Positions 1 through 11,654 of a stretch of 64,000 nt of DNA are shown here, one piece after another; position 1 is the stretch's first letter; each line of letters begins with the position of its first letter. This DNA is from Lysinibacillus_B sp050613145. GTDB lineage: Bacteria; Bacillota; Bacilli; Bacillales_A; Planococcaceae. The notes below the pieces were generated by a model. That model was not told the origin of the DNA. It searched no databases and saw only the letters and a program-made list of their open reading frames with translations. The position numbers and the translations under genes are program-made. The stretch is taken from positions 4,030,001 to 4,094,000 of the forward strand of contig NZ_CP192507.1 of NCBI RefSeq assembly GCF_050613145.1, written 5' to 3'.

Positions 1-81
1 GTCTGACGAACATGCTGCTAAAACAAGCAACAATAGCGCCCCCATTAACATCCATAAATACTTACTGCCTCTTTTCTTCAC
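1..81 (-). CDS. Liv-type ABC transporter substrate-binding lipoprotein, N-terminal fragment
   Basis: Only the first 27 codons lie in the window; the gene continues past its left edge. A GTG start at 81 follows a GGGGGAA ribosome site (87-93). The peptide begins with a basic stretch (MKKRGSK), then a hydrophobic core and an LAAC lipobox with Cys24, so it is exported and lipid-anchored by the Lsp pathway. It lies directly downstream of two Liv-type permease genes on the same strand, which is where the periplasmic-binding-protein homologue is expected. Its identity as a LivK/LivJ-type binding protein is inferred from that position and the lipobox; none of the ligand-binding domain is visible. 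Confidence 0.7.
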   Translation of the reverse strand, partial: MKKRGSKYLWMLMGALLLLVLAACSSD

Positions 82-141
82 AAAAATTCCCCCTTGTTGT
101 GATAAATGTATTTATTTATTTAATCTTGAACAGTGGATGAC

Positions 142-1203
142 TTAATAAGAAAATGGCCATAATTTAAAATACTTTTTAATATTCAGCCAAATATGAGCTA
201 AGCCACCTGGTTCAAAAATTAAAAACAGGATAATTGCTAAACCGAAAACAAACTCCTTAAATGCTGAGAACAGCTGATACATCGACGGCATAATCGTCGA
301 TAAAACATCTACTGCCGAGCTTAAAAATACAGGTAAAAGCGTGATGAATACAGCACCTAAAATGGAGCCAAATACACTTCCTAAGCCACCAATTAAAATC
401 ATCGCTAAGTATTCAATCGAAATACCAATACTATAATTTTCTGGACTTACAATCATTGTGTAATGGGCAAGTAAAGCCCCCGCAATACCTACGAAAAATG
501 AGCTAACGGCAAAAGCTAACACTTTATATTGGAATAAATTGATACCCATAATTTGTGCTGCAATATCGCGATCGCGAATAGCTAAAAACGCTCGTCCTAC
601 TCGTGTTCTCAATAAATTTGTAGCATATAAAATCGTTAAGAACAGTACAATAACAGATAGGTAATAATATGAAGTATTTGTACTGAATTTAAATGGACCG
701 ATTTCTGGACGACTCAGTACCATTCCGGCTGTACCACCTGTCACACTATCCCAGCGACTAATAACAAATAAAATAATTACTTGTGCCGCTAATGTAGCGA
801 TTGCTAAGTACAATCCTTTTAAACGTAACGCTGGTAACCCGAAAATACCACCAATAATAGCCGTTATAAGACCTGCTAACGGTAGCGAAATCCAAAAGCT
901 TAGTCCAAAAGTCGATGTAATAATAGCCGATGTATAACCGCCTACGCCTAAAAAGGCACCTACACCAATCGAAATCTGTCCCGTAAATCCAGTTAAAATA
1001 TTAAGACCAATTGCACCAATTGCTGCGATAGCACATAGCGTTAGTAATCCTACCCAATAATTTGATGCAATGAGCGGAACAAGCAGAATAATGGCTACGA
1101 TGATTGTCATTTTCACCTTTTCGGCCGTCGTTCCAAATAATTTCATATCATTCACATAAGACGTTTTGTAGTTTCCACTTTCTCGAACAAATAAATTCCT
1201 CAC
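142..1203 (-). CDS. livM: Liv-type ABC transporter permease (LivM family)
   Basis: This is a 353-residue polytopic membrane protein, one of the two permease subunits of a hydrophobic amino acid or carboxylate uptake ABC transporter. The segment NILTGFTGQISIGVGAFLGVGG near residue 70 and the EYLAMILIGGLGSVFGSILGA block near 265 are typical of the LivM/BPD_transp_2 family. The start is GTG at 1203, four bases after the livH stop, with GAGGG about ten bases upstream. It is co-transcribed with the ligase and livG upstream and the lipoprotein downstream. The substrate cannot be read from the permease; an organic acid is as likely as a branched-chain amino acid given the embedded CoA ligase. Confidence 0.9.
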   Translation of the reverse strand: MRNLFVRESGNYKTSYVNDMKLFGTTAEKVKMTIIVAIILLVPLIASNYWVGLLTLCAIAAIGAIGLNILTGFTGQISIGVGAFLGVGGYTSAIITSTFGLSFWISLPLAGLITAIIGGIFGLPALRLKGLYLAIATLAAQVIILFVISRWDSVTGGTAGMVLSRPEIGPFKFSTNTSYYYLSVIVLFLTILYATNLLRTRVGRAFLAIRDRDIAAQIMGINLFQYKVLAFAVSSFFVGIAGALLAHYTMIVSPENYSIGISIEYLAMILIGGLGSVFGSILGAVFITLLPVFLSSAVDVLSTIMPSMYQLFSAFKEFVFGLAIILFLIFEPGGLAHIWLNIKKYFKLWPFSY

Positions 1204-1207
1204 CCAA

Positions 1208-2098
1208 TCACACCCTCTCTATGCCTTTGCTACCAAATAACCCATGTGGCTTTAACATTAAGATTAATAGCACGATGATGAACGGTACAACGTCCTTCAC
1301 GCCACCACCTACTAATGGATCTAAATAACCACCCGCAATATTTTGTAGAATACCAATTAGGAAACCACCAACAATTGCACCTAGAACGCTATCTAAACCA
1401 CCTAGAATTACTACTGGTAATACAGTTAAACCAATTGCTGACATTGTCGGACTAACACCGCTAATATTTCCTAATAGTACACCACCAATTGCTGCTACAA
1501 TCGATGCAATCATCCATGTCATTGCATAAATAAACTTAACGCTAATGCCCATAGAAGAGGCTGCTGCATGATCTTCTGCTACTGCACGCATAGCAATTCC
1601 GATCTTCGAAAATTTGAAGAATAATGAGAAAGCAATGAGTAGGGCAATGACTACGATAAATGACCATAGGTATACGGGTGTGATAATGACGCCACCCATT
1701 TTTAATGGTGTTGATGGAAATACATTTGGCGGGAATACACGCGTTGAATGCCCCCAAATCATATGCACTGCACCAGCTAACAAGCTCGATAAACCAATCG
1801 TCGCCATAATTACTGAAATGGTCGGTGCATTTTGTAGCGGTCTTACAACTAATCGCTCTACTACCAGCCCTAGTATTGCACTAAATATTAGTGTTAGAAG
1901 TAGCGCAAAGATAAACGGTACTTCGTAAACTGTCATGATGACTAAACAAACATACGGACCAATAATAACAAATTCACCATTTGCTAAGTTCAGTGCTCCA
2001 CTCGCTCTATAAATAAGAACAAATCCGAGCGCTACTAATCCATAGATACTCCCTACTACGATTCCGTTACTAAGCATCTGTAAAAAAAACGTCATCAT
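1208..2098 (-). CDS. livH: Liv-type ABC transporter permease (LivH family)
   Basis: This 296-residue integral membrane protein is the second permease of the Liv transporter. It opens with QMLSNGIVVGSIYGLVALGF, followed by YRASGALNLANGEFV, the LivH-family hallmark, and ends with VVILGGLDSVLGAIVGGFLIG and LLILMLKPHGLFG. Its ATG (2096-2098) overlaps the stop of the upstream acyl-CoA ligase by four bases (ATGA), which indicates translational coupling. It is expected to pair with the LivM protein encoded four bases downstream and with the LivG ATPase at 4008-4781. A second ATPase (LivF) is not in the window and may lie beyond the left edge. Confidence 0.9.
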   Translation of the reverse strand: MMTFFLQMLSNGIVVGSIYGLVALGFVLIYRASGALNLANGEFVIIGPYVCLVIMTVYEVPFIFALLLTLIFSAILGLVVERLVVRPLQNAPTISVIMATIGLSSLLAGAVHMIWGHSTRVFPPNVFPSTPLKMGGVIITPVYLWSFIVVIALLIAFSLFFKFSKIGIAMRAVAEDHAAASSMGISVKFIYAMTWMIASIVAAIGGVLLGNISGVSPTMSAIGLTVLPVVILGGLDSVLGAIVGGFLIGILQNIAGGYLDPLVGGGVKDVVPFIIVLLILMLKPHGLFGSKGIERV

Positions 2099-3993
2099 GC
2101 CACCCCTTGCTTCAGTTTTAATTGAATAACACGAAGACTCACTTTTTCCTCCACTGATTCAGTGTGTGAATTAGCGATTGATACTTCCTGCGTATCCGAG
2201 TACATGCCATCAATTAACGCTTTATATTTCTGTTCAACAAAGTTTCTGCGAATTTTTAACGTACGTGTTAGCTCACCTTGATCTGCGGTAAATTGTTTGT
2301 GTAAAATGGAGAACTTTTTCACTCGATTGTGCTGTGGTAATTTACTCATTAACTGTTCTACTTGTTGTTCAATTAATTCAACAACTTTCGGATTTCTTGA
2401 GAGGTCTGAATATTCTGTATATACAATGCGGTTTTTATCTGCCCATCGACCGACGCTATTCATATCAATATTTAAAATAGCTGTCATATATGGCTTATCT
2501 TTACCGAGGCACACGGCTTCTTGAATATAAGGACTTGATTTTAACTCGTTTTCTACTAATCTTGGATAAATAACTTCACCAGCTGTATTCGTAATAATAT
2601 CTTCTTTGCGGTCTAAAATGTGAAGGTGTCCTTGCTCATCGAGATAACCGTTATCCCCTAAACATAACCAACCATCAATTACTTCTTTTTGATCTTCCTC
2701 ATGCAAATATGCAGAGAAAATAGCATTATTTTTCATGTAAATCGCGCCGTCTTCTCCGATTTTCACTTCTGTATTCGGTATCGGTACACCAGAGCTCCCC
2801 GCCTTAATTTGGCGATCCGGCTGAACAAATGCAATCCCTGCAACCTCTGTACCACCATATGTCTGTTTTAAATTCACACCAATACTATGATAGAAATGGA
2901 ATGCATCTGATTGTAGTGCTGCCCCTGCGACATACGCTCTTCTCAGTCGCGCTAGTCCTAAATGATCACGAATAGCACTAAAAATAATGGCATCCCCTAA
3001 AAAGTACATCAATTTATCGATGCCTGATAATATTTGATTATTTGCATCAGCCACCGCTTTTTTATCCCCATACTTTTTAAAGAGGTTATATACTTTTCTT
3101 TTAAACCAACTAGCACCTTCCATACGAATCTCAAAATTCGACATTAACGACTGGTAGACACGAGGTGGTGCAAGCAATGTTTGTGGTCCGATCTCTCGTA
3201 AATCGACCATTACTGTATGCGGCTTTTCAGGGAAATTAACAACGAATCCAATAAGTAATGGAACAACGGTACTCACGACTTTTTCATTAACCCATGACAA
3301 TGGCAAGAATGAGAAGTAGTCGTCTTTTTTCTTCATGTCCTCCAGTTCACTTAAATTTTTCGCTGCATTAATTAAGTTAAAATGTGTCAGAACGGCCCCT
3401 TTAGGTCTCCCCGATGTTGCTGCGCTATATGCAATGACAGCTGGGCTATGTGTATCAAGGTCTCTTGCCTGTTCTTCATAAAAATTGGCGTTACTCTTTA
3501 ACAAAGCTTCCCCTTTTTCCATTAAATCGTCTAAAAAAATGAGTTTATGATGCTTATAATGACGTAATCCTTGCTTGTTGTAATAAATAATGTGCTCAAC
3601 AAGCGGAATTTTAGCCTCTATTTCTAGTAATTTATCTACTTGTTCTTGGTCTTCAACAATGACAATTCTCGCTTTACAATCATTCAAGTAAAATTCAACT
3701 TGATCGGATAAAGATTCTTGATAAATCCCTACTGAAATTCCCCCAAGTAACTGTGCCGACATTTGAGCATATAGCCATTGTGGTCGATTTTCACCAATAA
3801 TGGCCAGTGTTTCACCACTTTGAAATCCAAGCTCATACGATAGTGTAACTGCTAACAATTCGACATTTTTCAAATAATCTTGCCACGTAACTTCATTCCA
3901 TATACCTAAATGTTTTTGCCTTAGCGCAACTGCATTTGGCTCATTTTTTGCTCGTTCTGCTAACAGAGTAGGCAATGTTTTATGAATGACCAT
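2095..3993 (-). CDS. AMP-forming acyl-CoA ligase embedded in the Liv operon
   Basis: This 632-residue member of the ANL adenylate-forming family resembles long-chain fatty-acid/aryl-CoA ligases (FAA1 type). Visible motifs are the adenylation core QTYGGTEVAG, the hinge-side LGDNGYLDEQGHLHILDRKED, and PRLVENELKSSPYIQEAV in the C-terminal domain. The phosphate-binding loop reads YSAATSGRPKG rather than the usual YTSGTTGxPKG, so ATP binding may be altered. GGGGGAG precedes the ATG at 3993, and the stop overlaps livH by four bases. Sitting between livG and livH, it probably activates the acid brought in by the transporter to its CoA thioester, trapping it in the cytoplasm. That coupling is inferred from the operon; the substrate is unknown. 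Confidence 0.85.
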   Translation of the reverse strand: MVIHKTLPTLLAERAKNEPNAVALRQKHLGIWNEVTWQDYLKNVELLAVTLSYELGFQSGETLAIIGENRPQWLYAQMSAQLLGGISVGIYQESLSDQVEFYLNDCKARIVIVEDQEQVDKLLEIEAKIPLVEHIIYYNKQGLRHYKHHKLIFLDDLMEKGEALLKSNANFYEEQARDLDTHSPAVIAYSAATSGRPKGAVLTHFNLINAAKNLSELEDMKKKDDYFSFLPLSWVNEKVVSTVVPLLIGFVVNFPEKPHTVMVDLREIGPQTLLAPPRVYQSLMSNFEIRMEGASWFKRKVYNLFKKYGDKKAVADANNQILSGIDKLMYFLGDAIIFSAIRDHLGLARLRRAYVAGAALQSDAFHFYHSIGVNLKQTYGGTEVAGIAFVQPDRQIKAGSSGVPIPNTEVKIGEDGAIYMKNNAIFSAYLHEEDQKEVIDGWLCLGDNGYLDEQGHLHILDRKEDIITNTAGEVIYPRLVENELKSSPYIQEAVCLGKDKPYMTAILNIDMNSVGRWADKNRIVYTEYSDLSRNPKVVELIEQQVEQLMSKLPQHNRVKKFSILHKQFTADQGELTRTLKIRRNFVEQKYKALIDGMYSDTQEVSIANSHTESVEEKVSLRVIQLKLKQGVA

Positions 3994-4007
3994 TCAGTCT
4001 CTCCCCC

Positions 4008-4781
4008 TTAAATAACGGTTTCTTCACCGATATATGCTTTAATAACATCTGGATTTTGCTGTATTTCTTTTGGTGTCCCAAATCCAATCAGCTTTCCAAA
4101 ATCCAACACGGCGATGTGATCTGACAAGCTCATTACGACCCCTAAGTCGTGTTCAATCAACACTACTGTCGTTCCCATCACCTCATGCATATCTAGTATG
4201 AATCGAGACATCATATCCTTTTCAGCATTATTCATACCTGCCATTGGCTCATCTAATAGAATTAGCTCCGGATTAAGCGCTAATGCTCGCCCAACTTCCA
4301 CGCGTTTTTGTAGTCCGTACGATAGCGTACCTACTGGCGTATGGCGTATATCCTGCAATTCTAAAAACTCAATTACTTCCTCTACCTTTTGGCGATGTTG
4401 AATTTCTTCTTTGGAAGCTTTCCCTACGTAAAAGCCTCCGTCAATAATCCCTGAATTCATCAGAGAATGTCTGCCAAGCTTTAAATTATCAAGCACTGAC
4501 ATATGTGCAAATAAGGCAATATTTTGGAAGGCACGCGCCATACCGAGCGTCGTTCGATTATACGGTTTCATATTGATAATCTCTTGCCCTTTGTAACGAA
4601 TGGAGCCAGTTGTCGGCTGATATAATCCACTAATGCAATTTAACATACTCGTCTTTCCAGCTCCATTAGGACCAATAAGTGAAAATATCTCACCTTGGTT
4701 TATATGGTACGTGACGCTATCTAACGCTTTAACGCCACCAAATTGCAAAGAGACATTTTCAATCTCTAAAATAGGCTCCAT
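4008..4781 (-). CDS. livG: Liv-type ABC transporter ATP-binding protein (LivG family)
   Basis: This 257-residue cytoplasmic ATPase powers the Liv transporter. Walker A is GPNGAGKTS near residue 37, the Q-loop follows FQNIALF, the signature is LSYGLQKRVEVGRAL near 158, Walker B is LILLDEPMAG, and the switch His lies in VVLIEHDLGVVMSLSD. The C-terminal block (IAVLDFGKLIGFGTPKEIQ...VIKAYIG) is the LivG-specific tail. It is the first gene of the operon, 14 bases before the ligase, with GGGGGAG five bases upstream of the ATG and a candidate promoter at 4842-4871. Confidence 0.93.
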   Translation of the reverse strand: MEPILEIENVSLQFGGVKALDSVTYHINQGEIFSLIGPNGAGKTSMLNCISGLYQPTTGSIRYKGQEIINMKPYNRTTLGMARAFQNIALFAHMSVLDNLKLGRHSLMNSGIIDGGFYVGKASKEEIQHRQKVEEVIEFLELQDIRHTPVGTLSYGLQKRVEVGRALALNPELILLDEPMAGMNNAEKDMMSRFILDMHEVMGTTVVLIEHDLGVVMSLSDHIAVLDFGKLIGFGTPKEIQQNPDVIKAYIGEETVI

Positions 4782-4841
4782 TAAAACTCCCCCTTTATTT
4801 GGTCGAAACCGAAACCATTTTAACTTACTATATTTTCCTGA

Positions 4842-4871
4842 ATATTACTTTATCTAAAATAACTTTGTCAA
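4842..4871 (-). promoter_or_regulatory. Candidate sigma-A promoter of the livG operon
   Basis: On the - strand a perfect TTGACA (4866-4871) is followed after 18 bases by TAATAT (4842-4847). Transcription would start about 50 bases upstream of livG. The rest of the 410-base gap to the tRNA (4782-5191) is AT-rich and I see no gene in it. Confidence 0.55.
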
Positions 4872-5191
4872 TCTATATTTTAAAAATAAATACATTTTTC
4901 GATTATTTTACAATATATTATTCTCGTTTTTTCGTTTTTTTTCTAAGTAATTCCCCTCCCGAATAATTCGAATAGAAGATATAACATACATTAAATTATT
5001 CCAAAATAATTGTTATTACACATGTCTTTACATTCTATTTATGCAAGCAATAATTAGTATATGATAGTAAGTGGAGAAATATTAATAAAATATGTAAATA
5101 AAATGAAGTTTATTAGAAAGGGATCATCTATTTCATCTGTGTAGAAAATGGAGAAAGGCTTATGAAGGATATAAAAAAAGGCAAAAAAAAA

Positions 5192-5266
5192 TGGCTCCGA
5201 AGGTAGGACTCGAACCTACGACCAACCGGTTAACAGCCGGTTGCTCTACCACTGAGCTACTTCGGA
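5192..5266 (-). tRNA. tRNA-Asn (anticodon GTT)
   Basis: On the - strand a 75-nt cloverleaf starts TCCGAAG and ends CTTCGGA-G-CCA, so the acceptor stem pairs fully and CCA is encoded. The D-arm has AGCTCAGTGGTAGAGC, the anticodon loop is CTGTTAA with GTT at its centre, and the T-arm is GTAGGTTCGAGTCCTAC. It stands alone, not in the rRNA operon, and is followed by T-runs that may serve as a terminator. Confidence 0.97.
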
Positions 5267-5311
5267 ACGCTATTATTTTAATTTACTCTATCAAGCTTAA
5301 GTACATTGAAA

Positions 5312-5340
5312 ATTATACAGCCGCTTTTCGAGTAAAGCAA
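5312..5340 (-). promoter_or_regulatory. Candidate promoter of tRNA-Asn
   Basis: On the - strand TTGCTT (5335-5340), a 17-base spacer and a perfect TATAAT (5312-5317) lie about 45 bases upstream of the tRNA 5' end. Confidence 0.65.
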
Positions 5341-5461
5341 GGATTTTCTGATTTTTTATTTCAATGTCTTCTGCGTAAGAAATATACACCCTTAAATATT
5401 TTTCAATAACACTATAATTCTAAATTATGTTTATATAATTCTACATTATACCAATTTTCTC

Positions 5462-5491
5462 TTGACCTTATTTTACTATGATGTGTACAAT
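5462..5491 (+). promoter_or_regulatory. Candidate promoter of the acyl-CoA synthetase gene
   Basis: TTGACC (5462-5467), an 18-base spacer and TACAAT (5486-5491) lie about 60 bases upstream of the gene at 5559. Confidence 0.5.
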
Positions 5492-5558
5492 AAATATCAA
5501 GCTTTAATAAATTTAATATTCAGAAATATCGAATTGGAATGGACTAAGGAGGATTTTT

Positions 5559-7148
5559 ATGACAGAGACAAATGTAAAAGTAAATTTACTTGCACCAGAG
5601 CAATACAATATTACCGAAGAGCTGGAGAAGTATAAAAAAGATGAAAATCGTCAAGCCATTCGTTGGATTGATGCAACGGGTAATCGACGCATCATTTCAT
5701 ATAAACAACTGATTGAAAATATGAATCAATATGCTAATGCTTTAACATCGTTAAATATTGAACGTGGGGATCGCGTGTTAATCATCGTACCTCGATTACC
5801 AGAGGCTTACAATGTATATTTAGCCTGCTTAAAGGCTGGCATTGTACCGATTGCTTGTTCTGAAATGTTAAGAGCAAGTGATTTAGAGTATCGTATTGAA
5901 CATGCTTCAGCAAAAGCAGTCATTGCTTATGATGCATTTACTACTGAAGTAAATAAAATCCAAGGTGCTAATCCTGTATTAAAATTAATTATTGGTGAAG
6001 AAGAGGAAGGTTGGACAAATTTAAATACACTAGCAGCACAACAAAGTACTGAATTTGAAGCTGCTCCTACTTTAAGAGATGATATGGCATTCCTTTCTTA
6101 TACATCGGGTACTACTGGCAAACCTAAAGGCGTTGTACATTCTCATGGTTGGGGCTATGCTCATGTACGTACAGCTGCTTCTAATTGGTTAGGTGTCCAT
6201 GAAGGAGATCTCGTTTGGGCAACGGCTGCTCCAGGTTGGCAAAAGTGGATTTGGAGTCCGTTCCTATCAACAATTATGTTAGGGGCAACAGCTTTCGTGT
6301 ATTACGGAGGGTTTGAAGCAGAGAAATACCTCCAACTTATTCAAGATGAAAAAATTCATGTGCTATGTTGTACACCAACTGAATACCGTATTATGGCGAA
6401 ACTTGACAGCTTAAACGAGTATGATTTATCCTCCCTTCGAAGTGCTGTTTCAGCAGGGGAACCACTAAATCGCCCAGTCATTGATACATTTATGAAGTTA
6501 TTTAACTTAAAAGTGCGGGATGGTTATGGCCAAACAGAAAATACATTGTTAATCGGAACAATGCAAAATATGGAATTACGCCCAGGCTCGATGGGACGAC
6601 CAACACCAGGCAATAACGTAAAAATTATTGATGAAAACGGGGAAGTAGTAGCACCAGGAGAAGTAGGCGATATTGCTGTGCACAAGTCTTGTCCAGCTCT
6701 ATTTAAAGAATACTATCGCGACCGCGAGCGCACTCAGGCTGCTTTCCGTGGTGACTGGTACATTACTGGGGACCAAGCAAGCTATGATGCAGAGGGCTAC
6801 TTCTGGTTTGAAGGACGTGGTGATGACATTATCATTTCTTCTGGATATACGATTGGACCATTTGAAGTGGAAGATGCACTAAACAAGCATGAAGCGGTAC
6901 AAGAATGTGCTGTTGTCGCTGCGCCAGACGAAATTCGTGGTAGCATCGTAAAAGCGTATATTGTTTTAAAGGAAAGCTATCAGGGAGCCGATGAAGAGTC
7001 ACTAATTAAGGAGCTTCAGGAGCATGTGAAAACGTTAACTGCACCGTATAAATATCCACGTAGCATTGAGTTCCTAAAAGAATTACCGAAAACAACTTCC
7101 GGTAAAATTCGCCGTATCGAACTACGCCAAAAAACGGCTGCTCTATAA
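5559..7148 (+). CDS. Acyl-CoA synthetase, AMP-forming (medium/branched-chain type)
   Basis: This 529-residue cytoplasmic ligase makes acyl-CoA from a carboxylate, ATP and CoA. All core motifs are intact: the P-loop FLSYTSGTTGKPKG near residue 185, DGYGQTENTL near 322, GDQASYDAEGYFWFEGRGDD near 405, and the catalytic C-terminal lysine in TTSGKIRRIEL near 518. The length and these motifs fit the acetyl/medium-chain (MACS, YtcI/MbcS-like) branch of the ANL family. AAGGAGG lies seven bases before the ATG. It is monocistronic, with its own promoter and a strong terminator at 7154. Substrate preference (acetate, isobutyrate, methylbutyrate) cannot be read from the sequence. Confidence 0.9.
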   Translation: MTETNVKVNLLAPEQYNITEELEKYKKDENRQAIRWIDATGNRRIISYKQLIENMNQYANALTSLNIERGDRVLIIVPRLPEAYNVYLACLKAGIVPIACSEMLRASDLEYRIEHASAKAVIAYDAFTTEVNKIQGANPVLKLIIGEEEEGWTNLNTLAAQQSTEFEAAPTLRDDMAFLSYTSGTTGKPKGVVHSHGWGYAHVRTAASNWLGVHEGDLVWATAAPGWQKWIWSPFLSTIMLGATAFVYYGGFEAEKYLQLIQDEKIHVLCCTPTEYRIMAKLDSLNEYDLSSLRSAVSAGEPLNRPVIDTFMKLFNLKVRDGYGQTENTLLIGTMQNMELRPGSMGRPTPGNNVKIIDENGEVVAPGEVGDIAVHKSCPALFKEYYRDRERTQAAFRGDWYITGDQASYDAEGYFWFEGRGDDIIISSGYTIGPFEVEDALNKHEAVQECAVVAAPDEIRGSIVKAYIVLKESYQGADEESLIKELQEHVKTLTAPYKYPRSIEFLKELPKTTSGKIRRIELRQKTAAL

Positions 7149-7153
7149 AAATA

Positions 7154-7192
7154 AAAATCAACCTAACATCCAAAAATGTTAGGTTGATTTTT
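7154..7192. terminator. Bidirectional rho-independent terminator
   Basis: A 16-bp stem (AAAATCAACCTAACAT with its complement) and a 6-nt loop, T-rich on both sides. It lies between the convergent acyl-CoA synthetase and hydrolase genes. Confidence 0.9.
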
Positions 7193-7205
7193 AAATGCCG
7201 TGCCC

Positions 7206-7955
7206 TTATTGTAAGATGAATTGTACCAATGTATCAATGAGTGTATCTGCTAATGGTCGCTCTGATTCATTGTATGTGGCTATATTGGTTTCCCGATTGG
7301 CTGGAGCTATTTTCAGTACATGATTCATCCCTTTGATCATCACAAGTTGAGCCTGCTCATTCCCTGCTTTTAACGCTTGCGCGTCTATTTCACTCGCCTG
7401 AATATCTGCTGATCCCTGCACGACTAGAATAGGTACATCTAGTTCACTAATCACTTGCACAGGATGATATTTTAACAATGAAATCATATACGGTTGTACA
7501 GAAGATCTAAAGATAGCAGTGAGTTCTGTCGGTACATCCGTTACGATTTCCCCTTCCTTTAAAGTGGCTAAAATACGCTCTGATTCAGCTAATAAATCAT
7601 CAGAAAGTGATCCTTGTAACTGTTCCAATAATAGCTCATCGATTGGTCTACCAGCACCTGCTATTGAAATATAAGAATCTACATTTCCTGCCTGTGTAGC
7701 TAACATACCGATTAATGCACCCTCACTATGCCCAATGATATGAACACTCGAAAAACGCTCATCTTCCTTCGCATATTTCACCAATTGTTTCACATCTTCT
7801 ACGAATGACTCAAATGTTACTTCTTCCTCCGATGTAATCAGTCCTGCATTATCTCCTACTCCGCGTTTATCAAATCGAATAGAAGAAATACCTTTTATAG
7901 CTAACTCTTCCGCAACCATTTTTAAGCTATTATTTTGTCCGTCTATTTTTCTACT
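7206..7955 (-). pseudogene. Alpha/beta hydrolase, N-terminally truncated
   Basis: The frame encodes the C-terminal two-thirds of a serine hydrolase. The nucleophile elbow GHSEGALIG, the acid in VVQGSADIQ and the histidine in GMNHVLK are all kept. An ATG occurs at 7919 (237 residues), but family-like sequence (DGQNNSLK) continues upstream of it in the same frame to a TGA at 7956. Homologues carry about 60 further residues there, including the first strands and the oxyanion loop (GSGPTDRDG type). The break falls inside that loop, no ribosome site precedes the ATG, and a repeat remnant lies 30 bases further upstream. I read it as a decayed gene; expression of the short form from 7919 cannot be excluded. 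Confidence 0.6.
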
Positions 7956-7983
7956 TCATTTCCCGCAAATAATCATCCTATTA

Positions 7984-8031
7984 GTTGAGGCCTTGCCTGC
8001 GGAAAGCGAATCAGCTATAGCAGAAATCAAC
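7984..8031 (-). repeat. Remnant of a Bacillaceae-type intergenic repeat
   Basis: Read on the - strand, the segment contains TTGATTTC, then TCGCTTTCCGCAGGCAAGGC, aligning with one end of the repeat at 52146-52280 (TTGATTTCC ... CTCGCTTTCCACGGGCATGG). Only about 48 bases remain. It sits just upstream of the truncated hydrolase. Confidence 0.5.
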
Positions 8032-8126
8032 ATATTCTGATGTTTTCTTTAACAATAAGAGATAAATCGACACGCATTGTATGTTTGTACATTTGTTCGT
8101 TATAAGATAGTAACCATAAAATAAAA

Positions 8127-8157
8127 AACCGGTACTAATAATTACTTCGTACCGGTT
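8127..8157 (-). terminator. Hairpin terminator downstream of the rRNA operon
   Basis: A 9-bp stem AACCGGTAC/GTACCGGTT is followed on the - strand by TTTTTTAT. It is probably a second terminator for the rRNA operon, about 230 bases past the first. The bases between the two (8158-8380) hold no gene that I can see. Confidence 0.6.
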
Positions 8158-8380
8158 AATATTATTCATAATGGTTCATCAATTAAAAAATTTTATTTTT
8201 AAAAAAATAAAAGCGCCTGCTAATCCCAGACACGGGTGAAGAAGCCTAACAAGTAGCACGCTAGTCATATGTAGGAGAGAGTCAAATTGTCATAAGGGGA
8301 TGGCACTTTCGCCTAGACGTACATGCCCTTTTCCAACAACTATTACCTACAATACGACATTTTATGATTTCTTAAACAAT

Positions 8381-8418
8381 AAAAAAAGCCACTACTAACT
8401 GAATTAGTAGCGACTTTT
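8381..8418 (-). terminator. Primary rRNA operon terminator
   Basis: Just past the 5S gene on the - strand, AAAGTCGCTACTAA pairs with TTAGTAGTGGCTTT around a 5-nt loop, followed by a T-run. Confidence 0.9.
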
Positions 8419-8421
8419 TGC

Positions 8422-8538
8422 GCCTAGCGATGTCCTACTCTCACAGGGGGAAGCCCCCAACTACCATCGGCGCTAAAGAGCTTAACTTCCGTGTTCGGTA
8501 TGGGAACGGGTGTGACCTCTTTGCCATCATCACTAGAC
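8422..8538 (-). rRNA. rrf: 5S ribosomal RNA
   Basis: The - strand contains the conserved 5S core (AGAGGTCACACCCGTTCCCA, CCGAACACGGAAGTTAAGCT, GTGAGAGTAGGAC). The ends were set from the closing helix, in which GTCTAGTGATG pairs with CATCGCTAGGC, giving 117 nt. It is the last gene of the rRNA operon; the 190-nt spacer to 23S (8539-8728) contains no tRNA. Confidence 0.95.
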
Positions 8539-8728
8539 TATGGTCGACCTCCAATACACGGCGTATTACTGCGTCAGCTACATTCGTTCAATCAGTCACG
8601 TACATAGGTACGCTCCTTCATTCACTCATTTGCTTCCTTGTACTACTTGTGTCTTGAAGCTCTCTTTTAAGAAAGAAGTTGTTCTTTCAAAACTGGATAA
8701 ACGGTGCATTGTGCAATTTACAAAATGT

Positions 8729-11654
<2,926 letters not shown>

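Noticed and set aside
1104..1328. Antisense frames opposite long genes throughout the window
   Set aside because: They are shadows of conserved genes with no ribosome sites and low-complexity products.
5174..5216. Short Lys-rich frame MKDIKKGKKKWLRR on the + strand
   Set aside because: It is only 14 codons and reads into the tRNA-Asn gene on the other strand.
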